The position numbers were made by a program, and so were the translations under genes. Shown in pieces: positions 30,483 through 39,403 of a DNA stretch of 64,000 nucleotides. The notes under the pieces are model-generated. The model saw only the letters and a list, made by a program, of their open reading frames with translations, had not been told where the DNA came from and did no database searches. This DNA comes from Gemmatimonadales bacterium. GTDB taxonomy: Bacteria; Gemmatimonadota; Gemmatimonadetes; Gemmatimonadales; GWC2-71-9. The stretch is taken from positions 62,001 to 126,000 of the forward strand of contig JAHBVU010000004.1 of assembly GCA_019637315.1 (NCBI GenBank). Reading direction: 5' to 3'. Position 1 is the stretch's first letter. Every line of letters starts with the position of its first letter.

Positions 30483-31541
30483 ATGTCAAACCGCATAGCC
30501 GAGGTTCGCGCTGCGCTGCTCGAAGGTGGTGTGATTCCAGCCCATCCCCTGGCGCTGACCCGGACCGGCAAGCTCGACGAGCGCCGCCAGCTGGCGCTGA
30601 CTCGATACTATCGTGACGCTGGGGCGGCAGGCGTGGCGGTCGGTGTACACACGACACAGTTCGCGATTCGGCGACGTGGAATCGACCTCTACGGTCCGGT
30701 CCTTTCTCTTGCCGCGGATGTGATCCGACGCCGGAAGCAGGCGGGCCGCTTCATCGGCATCGCCGGTATCGTGGGCGATACCCGCCAGGCCCTCCACGAG
30801 GCGACCGTGGCCCGAACCCTCGGCTACGATGCCGGGCTGCTCAGCCTTGGCGGACTCGACGATTGGACCGATTCGGCACTGATCCGGCATGCGCGCGCTG
30901 TGGGCGAGGCCCTACCGCTCGTCGGCTTCTATCTGCAACCGGCGGCAGGTGGCCGCCAGCTGGGCTACCGTTTCTGGCGACGGTTCGCCGAGCTCGAGGC
31001 CGTGGTTGCCATCAAGGTCGCTCCGTTCGATCGGTACGCGACCCTCGATGTGGTGCGCGCGGTGGTCGAGTCGGGCCGAGCCGCGGAGATCGCGCTGTAC
31101 ACGGGTAACGATGACAATATCGTTGCCGACCTGACAACGCCCTTCTGGCTCCGGGATGACCAGGGCGAGTGGCGCACCGTCCGGATGGTGGGTGGCCTGC
31201 TTGGTCATTGGGCATACTGGACCCGCCGAGCGGTCCAGCTCGTCGAGCGATGCCGCGCGGCCGTCGACGGGATCCCTGCCGACCTCCTCGCACTCAGCGC
31301 CGCGACGACGGACGTGAATGCGGCCATCTTCGATGCTGCCAACGGCTACCGCGGCTGCATTCCCGGCATCCATGAGGTCCTGCGCCGCCAGGGCCTCCTC
31401 GCCACCACCCGATGCCTCGACGAACGGGAACGCCTGTCACCCGGCCAGAGTCGCGAAGTCGACCGCGTACTCGCAGCGTATCCGTTTCTCAATGACGACG
31501 AGTTTGTGGCGGAGGGGCTCGATCGCTGGCTCGATCATTGA
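30483..31541 (+). CDS. Dihydrodipicolinate synthase/N-acetylneuraminate lyase family protein
   Basis: A 352-residue class I (Schiff-base) aldolase or dehydratase. The likely Schiff-base Lys is in VVAIKVAPFDRY, and the proton-relay Tyr may be in LPLVGFYLQPAAGG. The N-terminus GVIPAHPLALTRTGKLDE replaces the usual GVxTALxTPF. Family members split or dehydrate keto-sugar acids (Neu5Ac, KDG, ketodeoxyglucarate) or make dihydrodipicolinate. No lysine-pathway genes are nearby, so a catabolic lyase for a sugar acid is more likely. ATG 30483 lies 10 bp past the epimerase stop. The 3' end overlaps the convergent amidohydrolase by 7 bp. Confidence 0.88.
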   Translation: MSNRIAEVRAALLEGGVIPAHPLALTRTGKLDERRQLALTRYYRDAGAAGVAVGVHTTQFAIRRRGIDLYGPVLSLAADVIRRRKQAGRFIGIAGIVGDTRQALHEATVARTLGYDAGLLSLGGLDDWTDSALIRHARAVGEALPLVGFYLQPAAGGRQLGYRFWRRFAELEAVVAIKVAPFDRYATLDVVRAVVESGRAAEIALYTGNDDNIVADLTTPFWLRDDQGEWRTVRMVGGLLGHWAYWTRRAVQLVERCRAAVDGIPADLLALSAATTDVNAAIFDAANGYRGCIPGIHEVLRRQGLLATTRCLDERERLSPGQSREVDRVLAAYPFLNDDEFVAEGLDRWLDH

Positions 31542-32308
31542 CGCTGAAAGCGCCGTGCGTTGCCCCCGTCGATTGTCTGACGGGTTTCGTGCGGAAGGTC
31601 CAGCAACTCGAGCTTGGCAACGCTCGACTCGGGAATCCGAAGGGGCATCCCGGTCCCGAAACAGAATCGGTCCGGCCCGATGGTGCGCACCAGGTGCTCG
31701 AGGTCGTCCTGGGGTGGCCCCCAGAGCCAGCAGATGTCCCAGAGCACCCGTGCCGCCTCGTCTGGCGTCGAACCGTAGTGAACCTGCTCGACGCAGTCCC
31801 GATCGGCGTGCGTGACGATGAACCGAGCGCGTTCATCCAAGCGGACCAGTCCCCTGATCACCGCCGATGTCAGGTCGGCGCTGCCATCGTTGGGATGCCG
31901 TTGCCGCCCGTCCTCCAGCTTGACAGCCAGGACCAAGGGCAGGCCGAGCCGACCGGCCTCGGTCGCCACCGCCGCCATCTCCGGACCAAGCGGAGCGATA
32001 CCGTAGAAGAGCGGGTCGACTCGCACCGCCGGAGCACCCCGGTCGGCAGCCTCCGCCAGCACCTCCCGCCAGCCGTCGAGGCCGGGGTGCACAGCAGGCA
32101 TCGGCTTCAGGCGGTCGTGTGCAGCGGCGATCCGGTACAGCGTTTCGTTGCCTTCGGTCGGGTCACGCCAGAATACGGCGGGCAGGTTGCCAACCCAGGC
32201 CTGATCGATCTCGACGCGATCCATGGCAGCGAGCAGTTGCTCCGGTGCACCGCCTTCGACGCGCCGAAACGGGTAGTGCCCGACGAAGGCGTTGACGTCG
32301 ATCCGCAT
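31535..32308 (-). CDS. Amidohydrolase-2-fold protein with degenerate metal site
   Basis: A 257-residue TIM-barrel protein of the ACMSD/amidohydrolase-2 group. The N-terminal HxH is replaced (IDVNAFVGHYPFRR), and the C-terminal metal Asp of FGTDWP is replaced in FGTGMPLR. A His remains in FIVTHADRDC. It therefore probably does not bind the usual zinc and may be a pseudoenzyme, a lactonase using other residues, or a partner of the intact homologue just upstream (32311-33108, 2 bp between genes). It is the last of six genes in the minus-strand run. ATG 32308 was chosen because the fold begins there. Confidence 0.82.
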   Translation of the reverse strand: MRIDVNAFVGHYPFRRVEGGAPEQLLAAMDRVEIDQAWVGNLPAVFWRDPTEGNETLYRIAAAHDRLKPMPAVHPGLDGWREVLAEAADRGAPAVRVDPLFYGIAPLGPEMAAVATEAGRLGLPLVLAVKLEDGRQRHPNDGSADLTSAVIRGLVRLDERARFIVTHADRDCVEQVHYGSTPDEAARVLWDICWLWGPPQDDLEHLVRTIGPDRFCFGTGMPLRIPESSVAKLELLDLPHETRQTIDGGNARRFQRQ

Positions 32309-32310
32309 CG

Positions 32311-33108
32311 TCAGACTCCGAAGCTGCCGGGTGGAAAGATGCTCGCGGCATTGCGCCAGGTGATCCGCTCGACCTGATCGGGCAGCAGCCAATGCTGGAG
32401 GTACCGCAGCTTGGCCCAGCCGGTGCACAGGGTCAGGTCCGCACCCCAGAGCAACCGGTCAGCGCCGACCGATCGAACGCACGCCTCGAGCATCCCGCTG
32501 TCGACGCCGCTGCCGGACAGGTCGACCATGACGTTGGACAGCGCGCGAACGGCATGTAAGCTGTGCAGCCAGTCACCCCCGCCGCCGATGTGCGCCAGAA
32601 TGAAGGTCGCGGCGGGATGGCGCCGCGCCAGGCGCGCGAGCTCGGCGGCATCTGACGCTTCCTGACCGGGCCAGTCTCGCCGGCGATTCTGCCAGATGTG
32701 GTGGAGCACAGGCAAGCCGCGGCGCGCTGCCTCATGCGCGATCGGATCGAGCAGCGGATCGTCCGCACGGCGACTGGCCGCGAGCTTGATGCCGATCATA
32801 CCGGCGGCCGCGCAACGATCGATCGAGGTCAGGGCGTGATCCGTATAATTCGGATTGAGGCAGACGTACCCCTTGATCCGGGTCGGATGGGCTCGCGTCA
32901 GGTCGAGCAGGGTCTCGTTGGCCGTGTCGAGATCGTCAGGCGACGGAAAGTACGTCGGCGAAGTGTGTCCCCAGCTACCCAGCACCGAGGCAACATGCCA
33001 GCTGATCCCGATGCGCTCACCGGCGGCCAGCCGACTCGCGTTACGCGCCGGGCCGTCGAGACGGCCCGACTCACGATGATAGAAGTGCGCGTGAACGTCG
33101 ATCAGCAT
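32311..33108 (-). CDS. Metal-dependent hydrolase or decarboxylase, amidohydrolase-2 (ACMSD-like)
   Basis: A 265-residue TIM-barrel enzyme with a full ligand set: HxH in LIDVHAHFYH, His in LPVLHHIWQN, His in FILAHIGGGGDW and Asp in LLWGADLT. Relatives include lactonases for sugar lactones (fuconolactone, rhamnonolactone), ACMSD and gamma-resorcylate decarboxylase. In this setting a sugar lactone or keto-acid substrate is plausible (inference). There is no signal peptide. It sits 7 bp after the aminotransferase stop and 2 bp before its degenerate homologue, in the same operon. The fold is certain; the substrate is not. Confidence 0.88.
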   Translation of the reverse strand: MLIDVHAHFYHRESGRLDGPARNASRLAAGERIGISWHVASVLGSWGHTSPTYFPSPDDLDTANETLLDLTRAHPTRIKGYVCLNPNYTDHALTSIDRCAAAGMIGIKLAASRRADDPLLDPIAHEAARRGLPVLHHIWQNRRRDWPGQEASDAAELARLARRHPAATFILAHIGGGGDWLHSLHAVRALSNVMVDLSGSGVDSGMLEACVRSVGADRLLWGADLTLCTGWAKLRYLQHWLLPDQVERITWRNAASIFPPGSFGV

Positions 33109-33115
33109 GGCAGTC

Positions 33116-34276
33116 TCAGCTCGCCCGTTCGTCCAGAATCGCAGCGACGACCGTCAGGCACCGATCGATGTCAGCCTCGGCGTGCGCCAGCGTGACGAAG
33201 TTGTACGCGGTGCGCTTGAACAGCAGGCCCCGCCGTGCCGCCTCGATGGCGACCTCCGCACCAACGGCTGGGTCGTGCCAGGCGAGATAACACATCTCCG
33301 GAATGCCGCGTACCCCAGCTACCAGACCGGGATGCCGGGTCGCGATGGCCGCAAGCCCGTCGTAGAGACGTTGGCCCAGCCGGCCGAGGATCGCGGGAAG
33401 CCCGACTCGAACCGACTCATCGACGGCCGCGCGAGCGGCTGCGAGTGAAACGTACTCCGTGGCCAGGGTCGACGAGATCCAGGTGCGGCCGACCTGATCC
33501 ATGACCCTGCCGACTCCCCCGACCGCGGCGATGGGGAACCCATTGCCGAGTGCCTTGCCATAGACTGCCAGGTCGGGAACGACTCCCCAGCGCTCGGCCG
33601 CCCCTCCCAGCGCGACCCGAAAGCCGGTTTTGATCTCGTCGTAGATGAGGACAGCTCCGACCTGAGCCGTTTCGTCTCGAAGGACACGAAGCCACTCGAC
33701 CGAGGGCGCCCCATCCACGACCGGCTCGATGACCACCGCTGCCAGGGCATTGCCGCTCTTCCGAATCAAGTGTCGCGCTGCCTCGGAGTCGTTGAAGGGC
33801 AGTCGCCGAAAACCGCGTTGCACAGCTGCCGGAACCCCCGGGGCATCGCTGGTCAGGTCGAGCCATCCGTGATAGCCTGCCCCCAGCACAAGGTCGCGCC
33901 CGGTGGCTGCCCGCGCCAGTCGTACTGCAGCAGCCACGGCTTCGGCACCTGTCTTGAGGAAGCGAACCTGCTCGAGCCAGGGAATGGTCTCGACGAGACG
34001 GGCGGCCAGCGCCTCTTCATCACGCGGGGCCAGCGAGCCGACAGTGCCCCGCGCCACGGCGTCCTGCGCCGCGGCCACGACAGCCGGATGCGCATAGCCG
34101 AGTGAGACGGCGCCAAGCGCGGCGATAAAGTCGAGATAGGTGCGGCCATCCTCCGCAACGACCTGCGCATCATAGCTGCGAATCATCCGAATCGGCAGGT
34201 CGCTCGGAGCAGCCGCCCCGTACAACGCCTCGGGTCGCTTGCTTCCGGTCGAAGTCCCGCCGGCAAGACGCGTCAC
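33116..34276 (-). CDS. Class III aminotransferase (glutamate-1-semialdehyde aminomutase-like)
   Basis: A 386-residue PLP enzyme. PLP-site elements are FLKTGAEAVAAAVRLARAATG, GAGYHGWLD, VLIYDEIKTGFR (Asp to the pyridine nitrogen) and VYGKALGNGFPIAAVGG, with the Schiff-base Lys. It lacks the length and context of HemL; no haem genes are nearby. It more likely moves an amino group to or from a keto sugar or semialdehyde. The GTG start at 34276 overlaps the heparinase stop as GTGA. It belongs to the six-gene minus-strand run and hints that the substrate is, or becomes, an amino compound. Confidence 0.9.
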   Translation of the reverse strand: MTRLAGGTSTGSKRPEALYGAAAPSDLPIRMIRSYDAQVVAEDGRTYLDFIAALGAVSLGYAHPAVVAAAQDAVARGTVGSLAPRDEEALAARLVETIPWLEQVRFLKTGAEAVAAAVRLARAATGRDLVLGAGYHGWLDLTSDAPGVPAAVQRGFRRLPFNDSEAARHLIRKSGNALAAVVIEPVVDGAPSVEWLRVLRDETAQVGAVLIYDEIKTGFRVALGGAAERWGVVPDLAVYGKALGNGFPIAAVGGVGRVMDQVGRTWISSTLATEYVSLAAARAAVDESVRVGLPAILGRLGQRLYDGLAAIATRHPGLVAGVRGIPEMCYLAWHDPAVGAEVAIEAARRGLLFKRTAYNFVTLAHAEADIDRCLTVVAAILDERAS

Positions 34277-36975
34277 GCCAGACTCAACAGGCCCCAGAAG
34301 GCTTCGGCGCGTCGGTCGCCGCGGAGATAGACCCAGCCGCCGCCACCACCCCACACCAGCTGGCCCGCGCGTCGGATCCGGCCCTCGCGCATCTCGTTGA
34401 CACAGATATCGAAGTCCATGGTTGCACGTTCGGGAGCCGCGCTCAAACCTTCACAAGGCAAGGCAACCGTCACGACATAGCCATCCTCAGTACGCTCCGA
34501 GGCGCCGGTCAGCTCCACCAGCTGCGATGCGGAACCCGGAATCGGCCGCGCCAGAATGCCCCCACTCTCGGTCGGCCGGATCAGATACGCATGCGCCGTA
34601 CCGGTCGAGGTCCGATAGTACACCTGGATACCGTCGGAATGGATATCGTCCTGCTCGTTGTCGAGATCGAGCGGCGGCGCATCCGCACCGCGAACCAGGA
34701 AGTCCGGCTTCGTCACTACGACCGCGAGGTAGAGCCGCTCCAAGTCCGAGTTGACATACGCAGTTGCGCTGAACTGCTCGGGATCCTGATAGGGCTCTTC
34801 GCTGCGGAAGTAGTGTCCCTCATCACCCATCTCGAGCGGAGCACTGGTTTCGAACCCGTCGAGCGTGCCGTCCAGCGCCGGGGCGGCATCGATGTGAATC
34901 ACATGGCCATCGGCGCGGAGCGGTCGCTGCGCCATCAAAGGCTTTGCCGAAGGCGGATTCGAGACGCTGCCGGCCAGCGCTATCCCTCCGCCGGGAGACT
35001 CGATCGTGACCGAGCCTGAAGCGAGACGAATCGTCGTGGCTCCTGCAGGCTGGACCACGACTGCCCGATCGGGGCCGACCCGCACCTCCTGGACTGCACC
35101 GCTCAGATCCACCAGGGCGGCAAGCCGCGTACTGGCGCCGCGACCGCGCACCAAGTAGAACACCCGTTCCGCCTGGCCCGGGAGGCCCGGCGCCGTTGCC
35201 CGCACCACCTCGCCACCGATCAGGTGGAGCCGAAGCGTACGGCCGCCCTGGCTTGCCGCAACGACGGTGTCGGTTCCATGAGCCACGACGAATCGCTCCG
35301 GATTGCGCACGAACTCGTGCTGCCAGTCGACGGACTCCCACTGACCGGATGTCTCGACCCGGGTGTCGCCCCCGAGATGCCACGGCAACCAGAGGTCACG
35401 CTCGTCCGATCCGGTGAGGTCGACCAGATCGAGAATCCAATCCGGTCCCGACACCACCGTGCGACGAAGCGACCGGTATTCGGCCGCGATCCAACCCCAC
35501 TCGCCCTTGTCCTCGAAGGCGGCGCACCGGGCATCGCCCGTCTGCTGCGACTGTCCATCGAGCAGCGGGGCATTGTGCGCCAGCGTCGACCGATACCAGA
35601 ACAGGTCTCTGGTGACATAGGACCCGGTGCCAGGATCAGCCAGCCAGTGTATCCCATCGGCGTGCAGGGTCAGATGCAGCCGGTCAGGATGGTCATGCCC
35701 TCCCGCGAATCGGCCGCACTCGAGCGCCAGGTAGCGGACGCCCCGCCTGAGTACCGCGACGCCCTGCTGCCTCAGCAGGCCGCTGGTCGACTCGAAAGGA
35801 TCCACCGCCGGCAACGTCGGCGTCATACTCCACAGCATCCACCACGACAGGTCGGCACGCCCCGTCAGCTCCCGCGCTGGCTCGCCGGCATCGTGAAGGT
35901 ACGCATCGTACGTCAGGGCTGCGCTGTGCGGCAGGCGGTACAGGGTCGCCAGCCACGCAGGCAGCGCCTCGGGCGCATCCTCACCGAGCAGGGAAAGCCC
36001 CATTTCCCAGCATTCGAGATAGGCTGGGTGGGCCAGCGAGACGCCGAACCGCGAATCCTTGCGCGCGGGAAACGTGAAATCCGGCAACGCCGTTGCTGCC
36101 GGCGCCATCAGGGCGCGGCCCAGCTGAGCCCGAAGTCTCGGATCCTCGAGGAGATCGGCGCCGAGCACCTGAGCCCAGAACAACCCGGTCAGCAGGCCGC
36201 GCACGGCAAAGAGGTGATAGTTCTCTCCCTCGGTCCACATGCCGTCGTCACCGAAACCGTCGGTCAGGTGGCCGAGAATGCCCGTACGGCCAGTAATGGC
36301 GGACTGGGCCAGCTCTTCATCGCCGAACCAGACGGCAATCGCGACGAGGGCGGCGCTGTTCCAGACCTGGCGATTGCTGCCGCCCTCGTCGAACTCGCCG
36401 ATCAGCTGCGCTGCCTCGTCCGCAATCGCGCCGACCGCTTCGATCTCCTCGTCGCTGAGCCAGCCCTTCTCTCTGAGAATGAAGGCTGCAGCGAGGTAGT
36501 TGAGCACCCAGATCGACTCGAGGTAGGTCGAGAAGAAAAGATGGCTCGGGCCGAGCACGTTGTCGCGATTGGGAAAAGCGTGGTAACGGTCGAAGTAGTG
36601 CGCCAGCAACTCGCGGGCGCGGTCGGCCGCACGCTCGTCATCCGTGAAGGAGGCGACAGTAGCAAGGTGCGCAGCACGTTCCGCGACCCACAGGTGCTGG
36701 GCCCGAGCCCAGTGAGCGTGATGCCGCTCTCCGCTGGCCACTCGACCGGAGCCGAAGGCCCGGTGCTCGTGCGGGCGATAGGGATCGAACTCGAGCTGCT
36801 CGCCAGTCTCGGGGTGAACCCCGCCAGAGGCGGACATCGTCGCCTTGATCTCGGGCAGCGGGGGCAGGCGGTCGATCAGCGGTTGCGCGCGTTCGATCAG
36901 CCGAGCCTTGAGTGCGGCAAGGTCTCCGGCATCAGCAAGGGCGCGGCGCGCCTCGAGGGTCTCGATCGTTACCAC
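34273..36975 (-). CDS. Cytoplasmic heparinase II/III-like lyase with CBM9-like C-terminal domain
   Basis: A 900-residue protein. Residues about 50-380 form an alpha/alpha toroid (HWARAQHLWVAERAAHLA, DNVLGPSHLFFSTYLESIW, GGSNRQVWNSAALVAIA, MWTEGENYHLFAVRGLL). The central part is the heparinase II/III beta domain with FAGGHDHPDRLHLTLHADG, ADPGTGSYVTRD and RSTLAHNAPLLDGQSQ. The last 200 residues resemble a family 9 carbohydrate-binding/DOMON-like sandwich (ALDGTLDGFETSAPLEMG, DDIHSDGIQVYYRT, VALPCEGLSA). There is no signal peptide, unlike most polysaccharide lyases, so it would act on imported oligosaccharides by beta-elimination. GTG 36975 overlaps the kinase stop by 7 bases. The fold is confident; the substrate is unknown. 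Confidence 0.85.
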   Translation of the reverse strand: MVTIETLEARRALADAGDLAALKARLIERAQPLIDRLPPLPEIKATMSASGGVHPETGEQLEFDPYRPHEHRAFGSGRVASGERHHAHWARAQHLWVAERAAHLATVASFTDDERAADRARELLAHYFDRYHAFPNRDNVLGPSHLFFSTYLESIWVLNYLAAAFILREKGWLSDEEIEAVGAIADEAAQLIGEFDEGGSNRQVWNSAALVAIAVWFGDEELAQSAITGRTGILGHLTDGFGDDGMWTEGENYHLFAVRGLLTGLFWAQVLGADLLEDPRLRAQLGRALMAPAATALPDFTFPARKDSRFGVSLAHPAYLECWEMGLSLLGEDAPEALPAWLATLYRLPHSAALTYDAYLHDAGEPARELTGRADLSWWMLWSMTPTLPAVDPFESTSGLLRQQGVAVLRRGVRYLALECGRFAGGHDHPDRLHLTLHADGIHWLADPGTGSYVTRDLFWYRSTLAHNAPLLDGQSQQTGDARCAAFEDKGEWGWIAAEYRSLRRTVVSGPDWILDLVDLTGSDERDLWLPWHLGGDTRVETSGQWESVDWQHEFVRNPERFVVAHGTDTVVAASQGGRTLRLHLIGGEVVRATAPGLPGQAERVFYLVRGRGASTRLAALVDLSGAVQEVRVGPDRAVVVQPAGATTIRLASGSVTIESPGGGIALAGSVSNPPSAKPLMAQRPLRADGHVIHIDAAPALDGTLDGFETSAPLEMGDEGHYFRSEEPYQDPEQFSATAYVNSDLERLYLAVVVTKPDFLVRGADAPPLDLDNEQDDIHSDGIQVYYRTSTGTAHAYLIRPTESGGILARPIPGSASQLVELTGASERTEDGYVVTVALPCEGLSAAPERATMDFDICVNEMREGRIRRAGQLVWGGGGGWVYLRGDRRAEAFWGLLSLA

Positions 36976-37958
36976 ACCCGGACTCCTTCTACTGCCCAGC
37001 TGACTGGCAAATAGGTTACGCCCTGAACCGTCGTGCGCGCAGCCGCGGCCCGGGCCGGCGTATCGAAGACAAAGAACATCGTTCCTCCCGCACCCGATCC
37101 GGCGGCCTTGCCGCCCAGGGCACCCGCATCACGCATCGCCTGTTCAAGCGCGGCCATTGTCGGCGTGCACATACCCTCGTCCAGGTCCTGCTGGAGGGAC
37201 CAGTTGCGCTGAACGAGGCGGGCCACGTCGGCCAGGCTGCCTCCCTCCAGCCCTGCCACGAGGAGGTCAGCCACCTCGACCATCCCGCGCAGGGCGCCGA
37301 CGACTTCGGCATTGCCTGCTGCGTATCGGGACATCACGCGCGCGATGGTCCGCCCTGACAACCGGGATTCACCCGTGTAGCAGAGCAGAATCGACTGCGC
37401 CAAGTGATCGGCAAAACCGGCGGGCAGCGCAATCGGAACGGCAGCCACCTCGTTGCCCGAAAACGTCAGATGATGGAAGCCACCGAGGGCAGCCGCAAAC
37501 TGATCCTGTTTGCCTCCCGGTATGCCCAGCTGTCGGGCCTCGAGGTCCCAGGCACGATGGGCCAGCTCGGCCGGCGATGGAAATCGGCCCAGCCCGCGCT
37601 CCAGCGCCGCGACCAGCGCGACGTCCAGCGCTCCGGATCCACCAAGGCCACCGCCCTGGGGGGCGTCAGACCGGGTCTGCAATCGGCAGGGACCCGGCCG
37701 GTACATCCGCACTGCCGCCTTGAGCAGGTCGAGATCACCGTTCAGCGTCAGTGTCGCCATGTTGGGGATCTCGACCGACCGTCCCGTTTCGAGCGACTCG
37801 AGTCGGAAGCCCTCACCGCCCAGTTGCAGCGTGACCTCGGCGCGGAGCTCGATAGCGGCGTTAACGACGGCGCCGCGCTCCTGATCGGTGAAAGGCGCCA
37901 CGTCGGTCCAGCCGCCGGCGAAATCGAGCCGAACCGGCGCCGAGCTTCGGATCGTCAT
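36969..37958 (-). CDS. GHMP-family sugar kinase (heptose-7-phosphate/fucose kinase-like)
   Basis: A 329-residue GHMP kinase. Motif 1 is SSAPVRLDFAGGWTDVAPF, motif 2 is APQGGGLGGSGALDVALV and motif 3 is GGKAAGSGAGGTMFFVF; GGKQDQFAAALGGFHHLTF matches the HddA (D-glycero-D-manno-heptose-7-phosphate kinase) and fucokinase pattern. It would phosphorylate C1 of a sugar. ATG 37958 was chosen because it overlaps the upstream lipoprotein stop as ATGA; ATG 37970 would add 4 residues. The heparinase gene begins within its last codons. A sugar kinase next to a lyase and importer supports a sugar-derivative pathway. Confidence 0.9.
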   Translation of the reverse strand: MTIRSSAPVRLDFAGGWTDVAPFTDQERGAVVNAAIELRAEVTLQLGGEGFRLESLETGRSVEIPNMATLTLNGDLDLLKAAVRMYRPGPCRLQTRSDAPQGGGLGGSGALDVALVAALERGLGRFPSPAELAHRAWDLEARQLGIPGGKQDQFAAALGGFHHLTFSGNEVAAVPIALPAGFADHLAQSILLCYTGESRLSGRTIARVMSRYAAGNAEVVGALRGMVEVADLLVAGLEGGSLADVARLVQRNWSLQQDLDEGMCTPTMAALEQAMRDAGALGGKAAGSGAGGTMFFVFDTPARAAAARTTVQGVTYLPVSWAVEGVRVW

Positions 37959-39382
37959 CGCAACCGCCATTGCATCAGGGTGGCGAGCTCGCCTCGCAGG
38001 TCCATCCGCACTCCGGTGATCCGACGATTCATGCCCTGGACTCCGCGCGCATGATACAGAAAGGTTGCCGGCACCGAATCGGCGTAGATCGGCAGCAGGG
38101 CGGCGCCGCTTCCCGCGGCAGTCACACCGGACAAGTCGAGCAGCGATCGAAGGTAGCCCAGTTGCAGATCGCCCGAAATACCCATCACCGCGGCATCGAA
38201 GTCACGCGCACCCTGGACCCGTTCGAGGAAGGTTGCGAGTTCGAGCTGGCGGATGGTCACCTGGATCTGGATCCGACCAAGCTGCTGCTGAATCAGCTGC
38301 TCCAGCGCCGCCTCGCCGCTGCCCACGGTCAGCAGCTCGAACCGAAGGGTGTCGCCGAGCAGGACGCGGGCACGACCCGGCGCATAGAGGGCGGGAACCT
38401 GATCGGGATCGAGCTCCGGCGGAAGCGGACCGGCGGCCGGGCTTGCGAATCCGAATGTGTAACCGTCCACAATCGCGGCTCGGTCGACCGCCATCGCAAT
38501 TGCGCGCCGAATCTCGACCCGATCGAATGGCGCTCGGCGCGCATTGAAGACCAGTGCCTGACTGAAGAGCAAGGGGTAGTCCAGCACCTCGAGATCCGGA
38601 TTCCGCCGCACGAACTCAGCATGAGCCGGTTGGATCCCGGCAAAGTCCAGCTCGGTCGAGGCCAGCGCGGCCAGCTTGGTCATCGGTTCGTCGACCACGG
38701 CCACCACCAGCCGATCGATTCCCGGCCGGCCACCGAGCGCTGGCGGAAAGGCCGGATTGGCCTCGAAAACCCAGCGTCGGTTGGGCTCATGGCGTACGAA
38801 TCGAAACGGCCCGTTCCCGATCGGTCGCCGATTCCAGTCGGCCCGGCGCATCTCGGCTGGAAGGGTCCCGGCCAGCAGGTGCTCGGGCAGAATGGCCAAA
38901 TCGGTCAGGACATCCGGAATCCGAGCCTGCGGCCGGTCGAACTCCAGCGACAGCGTGGTGTCGTCGAGGGCAACCGCATCGATCAGCTCGCGAAGGTCAC
39001 TGCGTCGAGGGTACCCGGTGGTCGAGTCCTGCGCCACCATGATCGTAAACGCGGCATCGTTGGCCGTGGTCGGGCGCCCATCGTGCCACTTGAGGTGCGG
39101 ATAGAGGAAGAATGTCAGGGTCGTCCCCCCTGCCGACCACTGCCAGCGCCGCGCCAGGTAGGGCTCGACCGCCATGGCGCTGTCGTAGCGGACCAGGGTC
39201 GTCAGCAGGACATAGCGTTGCACCTGCCGTGCAAAAGGGTGGCTCGTCACCACCGCATTCATACTCTGGAGGTCGGCCCCGGACGCCATGATGACCGTCC
39301 CCGGACGACGCGATTCAGACGAACCGCATCCCGCGAGGGTCAGGGCCAGGAAGACGGTGGGAACCAGGGCGCGAGGGGGCAC
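37955..39382 (-). CDS. ABC transporter substrate-binding lipoprotein (SBP_bac_5, peptide/nickel type)
   Basis: A 475-residue exported lipoprotein with lipobox LTLAGCGSS. The fold follows the DppA/OppA cluster-C pattern: LLTTLVRYDSAMAVEPYLA, LTFFLYPHLKWHDGRP, ELDFAGIQPAHAEFVRRNPD, YPLLFSQALVFNARRAPF and IRRAIAMAVDRAAIVDGY. Such proteins deliver peptides but also oligosaccharides or nickel to a two-permease ABC importer. The permeases are divergent, starting 21 bp away. GTG 39382 is forced by an in-frame stop three codons upstream and by the signal peptide. It leads the six-gene minus-strand run. No ATPase gene is in the window. Confidence 0.92.
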   Translation of the reverse strand: MPPRALVPTVFLALTLAGCGSSESRRPGTVIMASGADLQSMNAVVTSHPFARQVQRYVLLTTLVRYDSAMAVEPYLARRWQWSAGGTTLTFFLYPHLKWHDGRPTTANDAAFTIMVAQDSTTGYPRRSDLRELIDAVALDDTTLSLEFDRPQARIPDVLTDLAILPEHLLAGTLPAEMRRADWNRRPIGNGPFRFVRHEPNRRWVFEANPAFPPALGGRPGIDRLVVAVVDEPMTKLAALASTELDFAGIQPAHAEFVRRNPDLEVLDYPLLFSQALVFNARRAPFDRVEIRRAIAMAVDRAAIVDGYTFGFASPAAGPLPPELDPDQVPALYAPGRARVLLGDTLRFELLTVGSGEAALEQLIQQQLGRIQIQVTIRQLELATFLERVQGARDFDAAVMGISGDLQLGYLRSLLDLSGVTAAGSGAALLPIYADSVPATFLYHARGVQGMNRRITGVRMDLRGELATLMQWRLR

Positions 39383-39403
39383 GCCTTGAATTTAGATTCC
39401 TTC
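39383..39403. promoter_or_regulatory. 21-bp divergent region with two back-to-back -10-like boxes
   Basis: The only bases between two divergent start codons. On the plus strand TAGATT (39393-39398) ends 5 bases before ATG 39404. On the minus strand TAAATT (39394-39389) ends 6 bases before GTG 39382. At normal -10 spacing both RNAs would begin at or next to the start codon, so both messages would be leaderless, with -35 regions inside the opposite gene. Confidence 0.55.

Noticed and set aside
33116-34276. hemL (glutamate-1-semialdehyde aminomutase for haem)
   Set aside because: The PLP motifs fit the family, but the gene sits inside a sugar-catabolism operon and no haem genes are nearby.
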